Under the pieces are notes generated by a model, which had not been told where the DNA came from, searched no databases, and worked only from the letters and a program-made list of their open reading frames with translations. This document shows positions 36,335-48,900 of a stretch of 64,000 nucleotides of DNA, piece after piece. The position numbers and the translations under genes were made by a program. The stretch spans positions 194,955-258,954 of the forward strand of contig NW_004454292.1 in NCBI RefSeq assembly GCF_000283155.1, given 5' to 3'. Numbering within the stretch: the stretch's first letter is position 1; every line of letters starts with the position of its first letter. The DNA is from Ceratotherium simum simum. Its lineage: Eukaryota; Chordata; Mammalia; Perissodactyla; Rhinocerotidae.

Positions 36335-36665
36335 TTCAACAGAGTGCACAGATAAAATTATCACTTCACCAGATCCTCTTGCAGCTAGAAATAGCCATAT
36401 GACAATTCTTGTCAAAGAGGAGTAAGCCCAGGATTTGGGGGAAAGCTTCCATTTCTCCCTCTCTTTTTGCCTAGAATGCAGACCCAAGGCCTGAAGGTAC
36501 AGGAGTACCTGTGACAATAAGGGGCAAACAGGACAAAAACCAACACACTAAGGATGGCAAAGCACAGAGAAAGAGCCTAGGACCCTTACGGCTTTATTGA
36601 ACTGCTACACAAGTCCTAGACTGCCTACTTTGGGCTTCTTGTTTGAGATGAAATATAAATTTCTA
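36335..36665 (+). repeat. LTR-like ancient repeat
   Basis: The text cctcttgcagctagaaatag ccatatgac, then acacactaaggatggcaaag cacagagaaagagcctagga c, matches a common old mammalian repeat of LTR-like structure, the same type as 16830-17280. Name uncertain. Confidence 0.5.
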
Positions 36666-36689
36666 TTTGATTAAGGATCATATAGGGCC

Positions 36690-36800
36690 ATATTGGTCAA
36701 TATAAGGACTTTGGCTTTTACTTTGAGCGAAATGGGGTAGAGCTTAGGCAAAGAAGTGATATGGTATGATGTCCTGTGTTAAGAGATTTGAGGGGGGCCA
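36690..36800 (-). repeat. L2 LINE fragment
   Basis: The text aaggactttggcttttactt tgagcgaaatggggtaga is an antisense L2 phrase. Confidence 0.55.
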
Positions 36801-36842
36801 GGGAAAAGCAGGGAAACCCGTTATGAAGCCATGGTAGATTGT

Positions 36843-37330
36843 TGCAAAATGGCCTAAATGAATCCTGCCTCCCGGCATTCATACTGTCATGTAGCCCCCT
36901 TCCACAATGACTCAAGCCTAGTGTTTTGACTTACTCTGACTGATAGTGTGATGGAAGTGACATTCTGATGATGGGCAGGGAGTTCCAAGCAGAGGCCTCA
37001 AGAGGACTCATAGCTTCTGTTTTCGTTCTTGAAAACTCAACTACCATTGAAAGAAGTCCAGACTATTCTGCTAGAGAGAAAGGCCCTGGAGGTTGAGAGA
37101 GACCATGTGGAGAGAGGTCATGTGGAAGAGAACTAAAGCACTCCAGCTGTTCCAGCCATTCCAGCTGAGGCACCAGACATGTGAGGCCATAGTACACATT
37201 CCAGTCCAGCTTAGCCACCAGCTGAATGCAGCTGCATAAGTGAGCAAAGGGAAGACCAGCAGAACAAACACTTAGTATACCCACAGAATATGGAGACAAG
37301 TTTGTTACACTGTAATAGATATGTAATACG
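36843..37330 (+). mobile_element. MLT1-type LTR, degraded
   Basis: The text aaatggcctaaatgaatcct gcctcccggcattcatac, then ggcctcaagaggactcatag cttc, and a gtggagagaggtcatgtgga body are typical of an old MaLR LTR. The 3' end is eroded and no internal genes are present. Confidence 0.6.
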
Positions 37331-37607
37331 GGCTACTGCAGGCAAGAGATAATGATAGCTCTAAGCAGTCTTTTCTCTTACAATGATTATTAATTACTTT
37401 TTATTGACTCTCGAGATAAAAAGTATAAAAATCAATTTGAGGGATGGAGATCCTAATAACGTTATCATTATGCTGAAAAAGATAAAACAATTTTCCTTCT
37501 CTTTCCCACTTTACACCTCCCCACATTTTGAGAAGAAGGATGTAGGTAGAGACAACAATCCTCTTCTTAAAAAAAAAGACCAAAACAAAACACAAAGTCA
37601 TTACTTT

Positions 37608-37925
37608 TTTGTGTGTGTGTGTGTGAGGAAGATCAGCCCTGAGCTAATACCCATGCCAATCCTTCTCTTTTTGCTGAGGAAGACCGGCCCTGAGCTAACA
37701 TCTGTTGCCAACACTCCTCTTTTTCTTTTTTTTCCTTCCCTTTTTCTCCCCAAAGCCCCAATAGATAGTTGTATGTCATAGTTGCACATCCTGCTAGTTG
37801 CTGTATGTGGGACGCCGCCTCAGCATGGCCAGACAAGCAGTGCGCCGGTGCGCGCCCGGGATCCGAACCCGGGCCGCCAGTAGCAAAGCACGCACACTTA
37901 ACCGCTAAGCCACAGGGCCGGCCCC
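37608..37925 (-). mobile_element. ERE SINE, composite
   Basis: Minus-strand full-length copy with two tail units and head ...ccacagggccggcccc. Near-perfect duplication: aaagtcattacttttt before and aggtcattacttttt after. Confidence 0.95.
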
Positions 37926-38975
37926 AGGTCATTACTTTTTAAAATAGACTTGCTTAATTAAAAAAAATTAACTTGCTTCCCCCACCATTCCTGTCACAAA
38001 GTTAAGCATAAGCTGCATGTGGACGAGAGTATCCAATCCTTAGACTCAGTGATTGGTTTAGGAGTATTCATGTGATTGAAGTAGCCCATTCAGATGCTCT
38101 TTTCAGGGACTGATAGGGAAGTCCTTCTCCTGACAACACCAGTTACCAAGACAATAAAAACCTGAAGTTACTGATGAAGAGAAGTGCTTTTCTTACCAAG
38201 GACAGCCAGAAAACAAAGCTAAACCAGAAAAAAGCAAAGATGAGAATTAAAGAGAAAAAGATCACTGAGAACACAGGCTGAGCATCTATATCCAATTATG
38301 CTTAAAGCAAATACACCTCCATACTCCTAAACTTTTTAGTCACTGTGCCAACCAATCTTTTTGGCTTGAGTTAGTTTGACTTAACATTTCTCTTAGTACA
38401 AATCAAGAGTCACAAATAATATGATATGTCTAGCTCCCTGCTTTGAAACATGATATTTTCCCTAATTTAGTAACGATAATGGCAATTCCAGATCTATATG
38501 TATGATTTTTTTTCCAATATAATGATCAATGTTTCTTATAATTGTTCGTGTACACTACCACTCTAAATAACTTTGTTTTATACCATAAAACTGAATCTAA
38601 TGGGTCAGATTTCCACTCTTGTTCCAAAGGATGCCACTAGTAATTTTTGGTCTTATTTTGCATACTCTTATCCCTTGAGCTTCTGGGAAATGTTTCTTAT
38701 CTCACTCAAACCATGATTCTAGTGAGGTCTTCAGTGTTCTTACACGATCCTATATCCCTGGCCAGAGTTGAATGATTTAAGGATGGGCACCTGACTAAGC
38801 TAAACCAGTGTCCCATATCTTTGCCAAACATGATTGATCCATTCATCCCACAAGTATCTATTGAATACCTTCTACGTGTGCTAGATGCTGTGCTGGACAC
38901 TGGATATTCAGTGGTAAAAAAACAAAAAACATACAAATCTATATGAAGCTAAATATGAGTTCATAATGATGCAGA

Positions 38976-39410
38976 AAGAGCACGACAAAATTCAACAGGC
39001 ATTCATGATCAAAAACTCTCAATATACTAAGAATAGTTTTTTCCTCAACTCGAAAAAGAATATCTACAGCTAACATCATATGTAATGGTGAAAGACTAAA
39101 CGCTTTCCCCCAAGATCAGGATCAGGACAAGGATGTGCTCTTTCAGCACTCTTATGGAACACAGTCTTGGGCATTCTAACTACTTCAATAAGACAATAAA
39201 AGGCATACAGATTGGAAAGGAAGAAATAAAACTGCCCCTATTAGCAGATATCATAGTCATCTACATAGAAAAATCCAAGAAATTTCTAGAATAAAAGAGT
39301 TCAGCAATATCACAGGATACAAGAACACTCAAAAATCAATCATACTTCTCAATCAATGTACTCACAGTGACCATGTGGACATCAAAGTTAAAAACATAAT
39401 ACCATGTACA
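38976..39410 (+). mobile_element. L1 ORF2 reverse-transcriptase-region fragment
   Basis: Sense L1 ORF2 text: acatcatatgtaatggtgaa agactaaacgctttccccca agatcaggat, then attagcagatatcatagtca tctac at the polymerase motif position. Internally deleted and without a 3' UTR. Confidence 0.8.
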
Positions 39411-39419
39411 ATCATTGCT

Positions 39420-39625
39420 TAGGTGCTCCTGTGAGGTGATCCACGGTACCCGAGCCCCTCCCCATCACATTCCTTATCACATGCTACTTTCTTTGTCTTC
39501 CCTGCTTGACAATAAGACAAATTCTCTAAGAGCAGAAGCAGTATCTGTCTTGTTCACTACTGTGTCCCAGCACAGTGTCTAGCACATCATCACTAATCAG
39601 TAAATATTTTTAAAAGAATTAAAAA
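39420..39625 (+). repeat. L2 LINE 3' end
   Basis: The text agcagaagcagtatctgtct tgttcactactgtgtcccag cacagtgtctagcacatca with taatcagtaaatattt is the L2 3' terminus. Confidence 0.75.
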
Positions 39626-40140
39626 TATATATATGCTTCTACTTTCACAGGTAGAATAGCAATCCCCCATATCCATACCCAAAACTCTACCTGCCCCCTC
39701 CCCCAACAAAAGCTCTACTTATAGAAAAAGTTTCAGGAAAAAAGAAAAAGAAGGTATTGGGAAACACAGACAGCTGGAATCAGAAATCAAGACAATCCTC
39801 AAATTTATAATATGGAAAGGGCTTTCAGTCACAAGTCATTGTTCTTTTCAATTAAGTCACATGCATATTCAAGCACAAAACAAAATTATACAGTGAGAAA
39901 AATCTGAATTTTGTTGGTAACTGTCCTTTGAATGACTACTTAGATTAATTTTCCTTTGTTATTTTATCTTCGCATTCCAAATTCTTAGAACCTTATATGC
40001 TTAAAATAGAAATAATTTTACCTTGTCAGTATTCTAAACCAGAGGGCTCGTTATCAAGTGACAAGTAGTCGGGCTACCAATAACCCTAGGAGCATCAAAT
40101 CTTCATTCCATTGATCAATTTTATCAATTTTGCCCTAGCA

Positions 40141-40258
40141 GTGGTTCTTAAACTTTTTTGTGTATGTAGAGTTGGGGTGAGGGGTGGGGGTACAGATTAC
40201 AGATCTGCTCCAGGATTCTGATGAAAGCAATGGACTCTCAGAAAATTCCACGTGTGCA

Positions 40259-40297
<39 letters not shown>

Positions 40298-40400
40298 GGC
40301 AGGAGGTTTCAGGGGGTTCACAGATCCCTAAGGCCATCCAAGCACCCCAAGTTGAGGGCCCATGCAGGTCTAGCCTTTCATCACCCGGTTACCTTCTAGC
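40141..40400. repeat. possible hAT-type fragment containing a (CA)n tract
   Basis: Opens with the hAT-like cagtggttcttaaacttttt and contains ggggttcacagatcccta. No opposite terminus was found. Confidence 0.35.
40263..40292 (+). repeat. (AC)15 microsatellite
   Basis: Fifteen uninterrupted AC units. Likely length-polymorphic. Confidence 0.97.
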
Positions 40401-42059
40401 TATCAGTTATTTCTTAGGAGCCTAATATGCAAAAAAGACTTTTTAGGAAAATATACCATATTCAGAAAAAGCATAAAATAAGACCTGGATTAATTAATTT
40501 CCTAGAATACCTCCTTTATACAAAATCAACCATGTTAATTTAAGTAACTTCAAAAATTATATTAAGCAGATCTCTGGATGATCAAAGAAACAAATTTGCC
40601 TCAGTGCCTAGATTCTATTTGTTCTCACACCTCTGAAGGTAAAGCAGGGGATTTTCCTCATTCTGAACCTCCCCCATTCCTGAACATCCCAGGATATAAA
40701 ACATACAAGTCCTGTTTTGCATCCATAGCCCCAAGAATATAAGAAATAGTGATAGTAGTTTAATACACCGATTACTGACCATTACACTTTAAGTGAGACT
40801 CAAAAACAAACGGTAAAAAAAAATTTTTTAAAGGGCTATTTATACATTATATTTTCTTTTTACCTCTAAATGTGAACCTGAAGTCATTTCCCCTAGCCAG
40901 AGCTTCTCAATAGGGGCTTTAACACCTCCTAGGGGCATTTTGGAAATATGTGGAAATTCTGGTTGTGAAGATGACAATAAGATAGAGACAGGTGGGGAAG
41001 TGACTTAGGCAGAGGCAGACACTCTATGAAACAGAAAGCCAAAAGAATCTAATAAAATAATGAAACATTAGTATATCAGAACAATTAAGAACAAAGGTTT
41101 TGTCTCAAAGGACTATAAAAATGATTAAGTTAGTAAAATATAGAAATCTTTGTCACAGTATTTGCCATTTATTACTTATTCAATTACCAGGAGAGCCAAC
41201 ATTATTACCATTATTAGTAAACACAGCCAAAAAGTGGGCAAAGGATAGCAGGATATCAAAATAAAGAAAAGATGGGATTAAAATTAATTTATGTGTCATA
41301 TTTAATTTAGAGCAGATCTGATATACCATAAAAACCTCCAATGTGCTAAATTGTTACATATTTTTAAATAACTAAGCATAAACAAAATAGATAACATAGT
41401 AGCATATCTCTTTCAAGCATAATGATAAGAATTTGAGGGCGTAAATAAAGAGATATTAAGAGAAAAGATTCCAAAGGAAAAGCCCGGAAATGCTTTACTT
41501 TTTGTTTGAAAGTATACAATAAAAGGCAACCAAACTAAGATTACAGATAAAACAGATGAACTGACAGACAGGGAGGGAGGGAGGAAGGGAAACAGAGAGA
41601 GAAGGAGAGAATTAGACTTGGGGCTCTCATTAAATGTTTTATTTTACTGATTAGGTTGAAGAAATAGAAAGCAAGTTGTCAGTTACTCAAGACCTGGGGA
41701 GTGGGAAGGCAACAATGAAATTATGCAGACAATACAAAAGAACATCCCTGAGGAAGTAAAACTAATTAGTCAAGTGCAAGGTAAGTAATAGCTATTTACA
41801 AACAGAAACAATAAAACAGCTAAGTGACTTGGTTGAAACAAGTTAAAAATTAGTGAGTGATAAAGTGTTATACTGGCAATTTGATAGAAATGTGGTATGT
41901 GAAAACAAATGCAACCTTCCCACTGTCCTTCATATTGGTCTTCACGTCTGCTGAGGACACAAGGAAAATATTTATAATTACCATGAGGGTTTCAGAGCTG
42001 GAGATTTCATCAAGAAATAATTTCTGGTGTGGAAATGGTAAGTATCAGATTTAGTATAG

Positions 42060-42230
42060 TAGTTGGGAGTGGAGGGATGGAGAGGGGAAGAAACGCCAGA
42101 GAGAGGTATCCAGAAGGCTTCTTTCAATTGTATCGATAATGTTTATTTCTTTAGCTGGGTGGTGAATACAACGGTGTTTTGTCTTTTACTCTCTATGTAC
42201 ATTTTGGTATGCCTATAAAATAATAAAATG
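42060..42230 (+). repeat. LINE 3'-end-like fragment
   Basis: The text gtttatttctttagctgggt ggtgaatacaacggtgtttt is a recurring old L1-type 3' UTR phrase in sense orientation. Confidence 0.45.
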
Positions 42231-43129
42231 AGGAAAGAATGATACAAAAAACAAAAGGAGAGAGCTAATATAATAGAAAGCTAATCTAATAATAAAGACA
42301 TTGGATTTCATTATTGGGGAAGTAGTTGCGGAAGGCTATAAAATTCTCGGAAGGTCATCTAATGTAGGATAGTCCTTTGTCTGGAATTTCAACACTACAG
42401 GTGAAGGTAATGGCCTCTCAACGTCTTAAAATTGTGCTACTCTGAGAGTATATTTTCTTGAAAACATGTTAAGAATTTTTAAGCTGGAATGCCATGTTAC
42501 TGGGTATATTTCAATATATAAAAAATATTAAGTATATATTTAAATTTATGCCCAACATAATATAAAAACTTCTTTCATAATTCCTAAAAATGAAGTTTCC
42601 TAGCTATTACTTAATTACATTTTTAGTAATATCTCATTCATTTTTCCTCATATTGTAAAGCTGGTATCCACAAATATTAATATATCAGAATAAAATAAAA
42701 TGGCACAAATGTATTAAGCAAGACAAGTGAAATCTGCGGAAGTTTGTGTCTTAGATTCAGACTTACAACCTTGATTTAAAATATTTTATATTTTATGGTA
42801 TAATACGTTAATATACTGTTTTTAATCATTTTTAACAAATCCTAGTTATCACCCATCTGAAGGAATCATATATATTACATTCTTAATTCAGAATATGGTA
42901 TGCTTAGTTCTCTTGAAACATTTTTATAGTTGTACATAATAATCATAATGGCAAGCACACTCCTCCTACAAAAGTCATATTCCACGAAGTACTACAAAAA
43001 CATATATGGGAAGGGGTGGGAGTAGCCTGCAATAGTCTGTTTAGACATAAATAATAATTCAGTTTTTGGCATATAGGTACTCTGATACATCTTCTGTTCT
43101 ATAACTTAGCATACAAGTCTGCTTTTTAA

Positions 43130-43210
43130 AAACTGTTTCATTCAGCAACAATTTATTAAATATCTACTATGTGTAAAGTCCTATTCTAGACAATGATGGA
43201 TAAAAAAAGA
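43130..43210 (-). repeat. L2 LINE 3' fragment
   Basis: The text ttcagcaacaatttattaaa tatctactatgtgtaaagtc ctattctaga is the antisense L2 3' end. Confidence 0.6.
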
Positions 43211-43749
43211 TGATAAAGCCACTCTTCCTATAAGGTGGTGGCTCAGATCAAAGTTCACAGAAGCATATCTACTTTAATATAACTTATTTAAAAACTATAG
43301 TCATGTTATCATGAAAAACATGATTTTTAAGTCCATAAAATATATATGTAAAACAATTTTTTAAACCAATAATGTGTCACAAAAGTTTACTCATTTTAGC
43401 AGAATTATGAAGGCTTAGGAAAAAGAAGTAGGTTAAAAATAATTTCTCCACATTGTTTCCATTTCTCTCACCAGGCCTACACATATATAATATAAATATA
43501 CCACGTATAATAATTTTATAAACCAACCAAATCATACATAATATTAGAACTGTAGAGGGCAATGAAAGAAAATTACATAAATACAGTTCTTTCCTCTTCA
43601 AATTTCAATTACCATTCCTCAAACCCCATTTTACTCCTATAAGTCTGAAACTCATAGAGATTTCATCTCTCTACTTACTGAGCAATATAAATGATCACAT
43701 TTCTATCTACAATTATAAAGTGTCTTATACGCATTCTAAAAGCATTCCA

Positions 43750-44030
43750 GGGGCTGGCCCCGTGGTGGCCGTGGCTGAGTGATTCAAGTTCTCTGTGCTC
43801 TGCTTCAGCAGCCCAGGTTCGCAGGTTCGGACCTGGGGCGCCACCTACTCCACTCCTCAGCCATACTGTGGAGGCATCCCACACACAAAATACAGGAAAA
43901 TTGCCACAGACGTTCAGGGCTAATCTTCCTCAAGCAAAAAAAAAAAAAAAGAGGAAGATTGCCAACGGATGTTAGCTCAAGGCAAATCTTTCTCACCAAA
44001 AAAACAACAAAAATAATATTAAAAAAAAAT
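43750..44030 (+). mobile_element. ERE SINE, older subfamily
   Basis: The head ggggctggccccgtggtggc has an extra duplicated gtggc block. B-box region gcaggttcggacctgggg. Two tail units and an A-rich end. Perfect 12-bp duplication aaaagcattcca at 43738-43749 and 44031-44042. Confidence 0.94.
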
Positions 44031-44340
44031 AAAAGCATTCCAAATGTATATACATTTTATTAAAATGCATTGTATATTCAAAGTAATTTAAACACCTATG
44101 ATTTAATTACTTCATTAATATGGAAATCATTTTTTCAGCCCAATCATATCTCACATTTAATATTACTAAAATTACCACTGGTAAAAAATGATATCTCAAT
44201 CAAAAATATAATTAAAAATCACCTCTATTTTAATAGACAGCATGTACAAATTGCAGGTTCTCACAATCTTCCAACACAGAAACACATTTCACAACCAAAA
44301 ATCCAGAATGATTAAGCAGAAGTGGGATATTAAAGGCAAG

Positions 44341-44367
44341 AGTGAGAGAGAGAAAGAAAGAAAGAAA
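44341..44367 (+). repeat. purine simple repeat (GA/GAAA)n
   Basis: A short run of gagagagaga followed by gaaagaaagaaa. Confidence 0.8.
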
Positions 44368-44379
44368 TTATGAATAAGA

Positions 44380-44480
44380 AAACCTAAGTTCTAGTCATGG
44401 TTCTGTCATTGGTTTGCTATAAGATCCACAGCAAACTCTTAAACTGTTTCAATTGTTTCTTTTCTAAAATAGTGATTGGT
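44380..44480 (+). repeat. MIR SINE fragment
   Basis: The text taagttctagtcatggttct gtcattggtttgctataaga is a degraded MIR core. Confidence 0.45.
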
Positions 44481-44639
44481 TCTAATTTTAACTCAAAAGT
44501 TTACATTATGTCCATTTTGAATCCTACAAACAACTTTTGCTTTAACGATGATTTGGGATTGTATACTTCCGTTTTCCCTTCATTATCCTTCATTTCCCTT
44601 TATTATCAGCATTCTTAAAATGTGGTTCACAGGCCCCTG

Positions 44640-44810
44640 GGAGTCCCAGGATCCTTGTAGTACAATTACTTATCTCTATCTTCCTCTCCATATTTTAAGT
44701 CCCATGATAGAAGGAAGTATATTTGATTGCTATTAAATATTTTGATCATTATTATATATGATCAGGCACCACAGAAGGTGCTCAGTAAATATTTGTTGAA
44801 TGAATGGAGA
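44640..44810 (+). repeat. L2 LINE 3' end
   Basis: The text caccacagaaggtgctcagt aaatatttgttgaatgaatg g is the L2 3' terminus. Confidence 0.75.
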
Positions 44811-45884
44811 AATGGCTGCTCAAAGTTGACATACTGAGTGAGAAGTAATACCTGAGAAGAAAAGAAGAAAAAAGAAAAGAATCATACTAACCACTAATGC
44901 CATTTGGTACAGGAATAAGGAGTACTACTCAAGAAAAAGTAAAATTTTCTATGTATATTATGTAAATCAGGCAGCAAAATGTGACACACTACATAAATGT
45001 AATTTCCAAAAACAATGTTAAAAATCAATGTTTTATATGTTTAAAGAATTAAGATTAATTTATTTGGAAAATATACTTCATTCCCCACTGATGAGGTATG
45101 AGTGAATAATAGAGCAAAACTATCTTTTAATCACAATTTAGAATTGGTAATTTTGAAGTATGACTTGTTATTATATCACAATATATCACGTCACATACTC
45201 CAAAATGAAGAACCAACTTTCCCACTGGTATAAGCAGCACCCCAAAGGAAGATAACAGTCACATAGGACATTGAACTATCTTATTCTTTACTACCAAATG
45301 GAACAAAGTTTATAAAATGACATATTCCATTACGAGTGGGGTTACATAACAAAAACCTACAGAGAACCAGTTAATACCCAGACCTAGTTTCCTTATTTCT
45401 ATTCACACTAACACAAGAACTACAGGTTAGACAGGTTGAACCACAAAAACCATAGTTAGAGGATAACAGGCAGGGAGGCTACCACTGCGGATCTATAGAA
45501 TGTCACTAAGGCATTATGTATCAAAGAAACACTTGATAATGAATAATTTGAGTTCTTTCCCCCCCAGGTTGGCAATCAGCATTAGGTTAGTCATGCTACT
45601 GCATGTAACCAAATGGCAATCAGTTTTGTTCCCACATACTATCTAATACTGTCCAATAAGCTGGCTTTCCTTCAAATACACAGAACAAGTAAATATGCAT
45701 CAAAAGAAAAGTATAAGAACAACTACAGACCTAGGTACCCTAGTAATTCAAATATGAATTATACTTGGATTACTTTTGCCATTATCTGGAAACTCTGGGA
45801 TAAAGAAATGTAAAATATTAGCATTACATTCCTTCAATATTTTGGTTAGAAAAATAAGACCAGGTAATTAATAGAAAAAGAATT

Positions 45885-46556
45885 CAGAATGGACAACAAG
45901 CAAATGAAAAAATACCAATCTTTTGTTATAATCAGGGAGATGCAATTAAAATAACGAGATACTTTTCATACCAAAAGGAACTATTTCTCTCCTAGGCATT
46001 TACCCAAGAATAATGAAAGCATAAATCCACTAAAAATCTTGAACACAAATGTTCACAGCAGCTTTATTTGTAATAGCCAAAACCTGGCAACAACCCAAAT
46101 ATCCATGAACAGGTAGAGGGATAAACAAATTGTGGTATATCCATACAATGGAATATTACTCAGCAATAAAAAGAAATGAATTATACATGCGACAGCATGG
46201 TGGAATCTCAAAATCACTCTGTAGAGTGAAAGAAGCTATGCCAAAAAAAAAAAAAAAAAAGGACAAAAGGACACACTCTATGATTCTTTTCATGTAAAAC
46301 TCTAGAAAATGCAAATTAATCTATTGTGATGAAAAGCAGAAAGTGATTGCCTGGGAATTGGGGGGAATGGGATAATGGCAAGAGGGTGAGATTACAAACG
46401 GACACAAAGAAACTTGTGGGGTGACAGATATGTTCATTATGTTGATTGGAGTGATGGTTTCATGGGTGTAGAGGTATGTCAAAACTTATCAAATTATATA
46501 TTTTAAATATGTAGTTTATTGTATGTCTTTTACATCTCAATAAAAGTATTTTTTTA
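45885..46556 (+). mobile_element. L1 LINE 3' end, old
   Basis: Sense L1: gcagctttatttgtaatagc caaaacctgg, attgtggtatatccatacaa tggaatattactcagc, then a 3' UTR ending gtcttttacatctcaataaa ag. Interrupted by an A18 run at about 46243-46260. Confidence 0.8.
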
Positions 46557-46639
46557 AAAAAGAGAACGCCTTTTTAATTCTTATTCTCTTATTGTAGATA
46601 TGATTTTTTTTTTTATTAAATTCAAGGTTGTTCATTAAA

Positions 46640-46745
46640 AACCATGCTCTACTAGAGTTAGGATATCCTGGTTCCCTTCGTGATGTTAGACAATCTTTCT
46701 GGGCCTCATTTTTCTCTCTGTAAAATGACATTAGGCTAGATTGAT
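46640..46745 (+). repeat. MIR SINE fragment
   Basis: The text tctttctgggcctcattttt ctctctgtaaaatgacatta is MIR in sense orientation. Confidence 0.5.
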
Positions 46746-46929
46746 ACATGTCTGTCTCAATTAATATTTTATGGATCTATAGACTAGTAGCCTCAGCTTT
46801 TTATCATATTATGTTGTTTCCAGAACTCTATAGTAAATCACATCACATTCTGTGATGGGGGAAAAATGTTTATTACAAAATTCAACAGTAAACTCCTATA
46901 ACTGTTTAAAATATTAAAATATATAATAT

Positions 46930-47165
46930 ACAGTGAAAAGAGCACTGGCTTGGATTTAGACAGACCTAGTTTCAAATTCCAGTTAAGCTAACTTTCTATG
47001 TAACACGAGCAAGTAATTTTACTTCTCTATGCTTCAGTTTTTTAATATGTGTATAAAGAAAATAAAACACCTCTTAGGACTGCTGTTAGGATTAGTAAAA
47101 CAAAAAGGGTGAGATGTCCAGCAGATGCCTGTCATATAACAGGTGTTCAATAAACGGTAATTTAA
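46930..47165 (+). repeat. MIR SINE
   Basis: Near full length: agtgaaaagagcactggctt ggatttagacagacctagtt tc ... gcctgtcatataacaggtgt tcaataaa. Confidence 0.8.
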
Positions 47166-47255
47166 ATATCTATTAATGATAAAATAGTGCTTTAAATTAT
47201 AAATCTGCATACTTCACTTTATTGTAATACATCAAAAATAACTACCATATTATTA

Positions 47256-47472
47256 TTATTATTTTTTTAAAGATTTTATTCATTTTATTTTTTCCCCCCA
47301 AAGCCCCAGTAGATAGCTGTATGTCATAGCTGCACATCCCTCCAGTTGCTGTATGTGGGACTCGGCCTCAGGATGGACGGAGAAGTGGTGCCTCGATGCG
47401 CACCCGGGATCCGAACCCGGGCCACCAGCATTGCAGCGCGCGCACTCAACCACCAAGCCACAGGGCCGGCCC
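47256..47472 (-). mobile_element. ERE SINE, young 'gcaatgc' subfamily
   Basis: Full length on the minus strand with perfect 16-bp duplication aactaccatattatta (47240-47255 and 47473-47488). Nearly identical to the plus-strand copy at 27187-27389: their conceptual 64-residue translations differ at one residue. It has its own target duplication, so it is an independent insertion. Confidence 0.97.
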
Positions 47473-48409
47473 AACTACCATATTATTAACATAAATTAAA
47501 ACCACCACCACTTTAAAAAGTATCTCTCACTATAAATTTTAAAAGACAAGAATTTGGTTTTTCACCATGAATGAGGAAGGTTAGGCAAGAATATTTACTG
47601 AGTGCCCATTAAGTATCAGGCACATAAAGTAATACACGCTTTACTTCATTTAATCTACATAAATAAACCATGGAGGCAGAGGGGGCATAAGGAATGGTGG
47701 AAGGTAGGGTGGGAAGTACTGCTATTTTTATAGAAGGTAATCAAGGAAATTCTCTCTCATAAGGAAACATTTGAACAGGGATTTTAGTATATTTGAATTC
47801 ATAAAATATTTTTTTACACAAAACATCACTGCATCATTAGCCAAAGATTTCCCTGGCTTAACTAATAAAGAAGTTATCCCTTTAAATTGGTATAAATGAA
47901 TGGAATACAAAATATTTCAAACACCATGCTGCAAATTAAATATAATTCTTCCAAAGAAAAGATTCAACAACTATTAAACAGAAAAAGTTTTCAACTGAAA
48001 CTAGGATACCTCATGAAAACTATGCAGTTGAGAGCTTTTCATTTGCTTTTCCCTATAGCTCCTTGAGTTAAATTATCATTCATAATACCAGAAAGAAAAC
48101 ACACAACTGAGTAAAAAACTTCCCAGTGGTAAAATCTGCATATTCCAAGTAAAAAGAATAAATGATATAAAGTAAAGCTATTTTTTAAAAGTTTACATTC
48201 TTTACATCGTTTTGGCTGTTGACCTCAAAGAATAAAAACAGCATAATGCCTTATTTCTCAAGCTGTTGACCAAAGCTTAGAACCAGCAGATGCATCAAGT
48301 CCAACCTCAACTGTTAAACAATTTGAATGTCAAAATAGGAAAAACAAAAAGGACATAATTTGGGGCAACCTTCTGAACAAAAAATACGAAGTTTTTTTAA
48401 AAATTTTTC

Positions 48410-48660
48410 CTGCCTGCATGCATTTGGTTCCCATTATCCCACTCTCTTAGAACATGTATTCCTCTTAATGAAATTCCACCTATCCCTCAGTTTAAATTTC
48501 ACCTCCTCTCTAAAGCTTATCTTAAAGTAACCACTCCCTCCTCTGAAATCCTACAGCAACTGCCTGTACAATTCACTTAGAAACTGTGTATGACCTCAAG
48601 CCATCTATCTCTTCCATTGCTGTCCTGAAATGTAATATAAATCTTGAACTGGTAACTTCA
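48410..48660 (+). repeat. L2 LINE fragment
   Basis: The text gaaattccacctatccctca gtttaaatttcacctcctct ctaaagcttatctt is sense L2. Confidence 0.6.
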
Positions 48661-48688
48661 TGATTGTCTTAACAACTGAATTTAGTTT

Positions 48689-48900
48689 CTAGAGCGCCAC
48701 TGTCAGTTCAGCAGTCACTAACCACATGAGGTTGTACATATTTAAATTTAAATTAACTTAAACTAAAAAGTCAGTTCCTCAGTTGCACTAGCCACAATGC
48801 TCATGTAGTTAGTGGCTACCATACTGAACAGTTACCAAAAGGATATACAGTGTTAACATTTCTATCATCCCAGGAAGGATTACTGAACAATGCTGTTCTA
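48689..48900 (+). mobile_element. MER5A-like hAT-Charlie element
   Basis: The text cagttcctcagttgcactag ccacaatgctcatgtagtta gtggctaccatactgaacag, with ends near gcgccactgtcagttcag and gaacaatgctgttct, matches MER5A. Non-coding. Confidence 0.7.
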
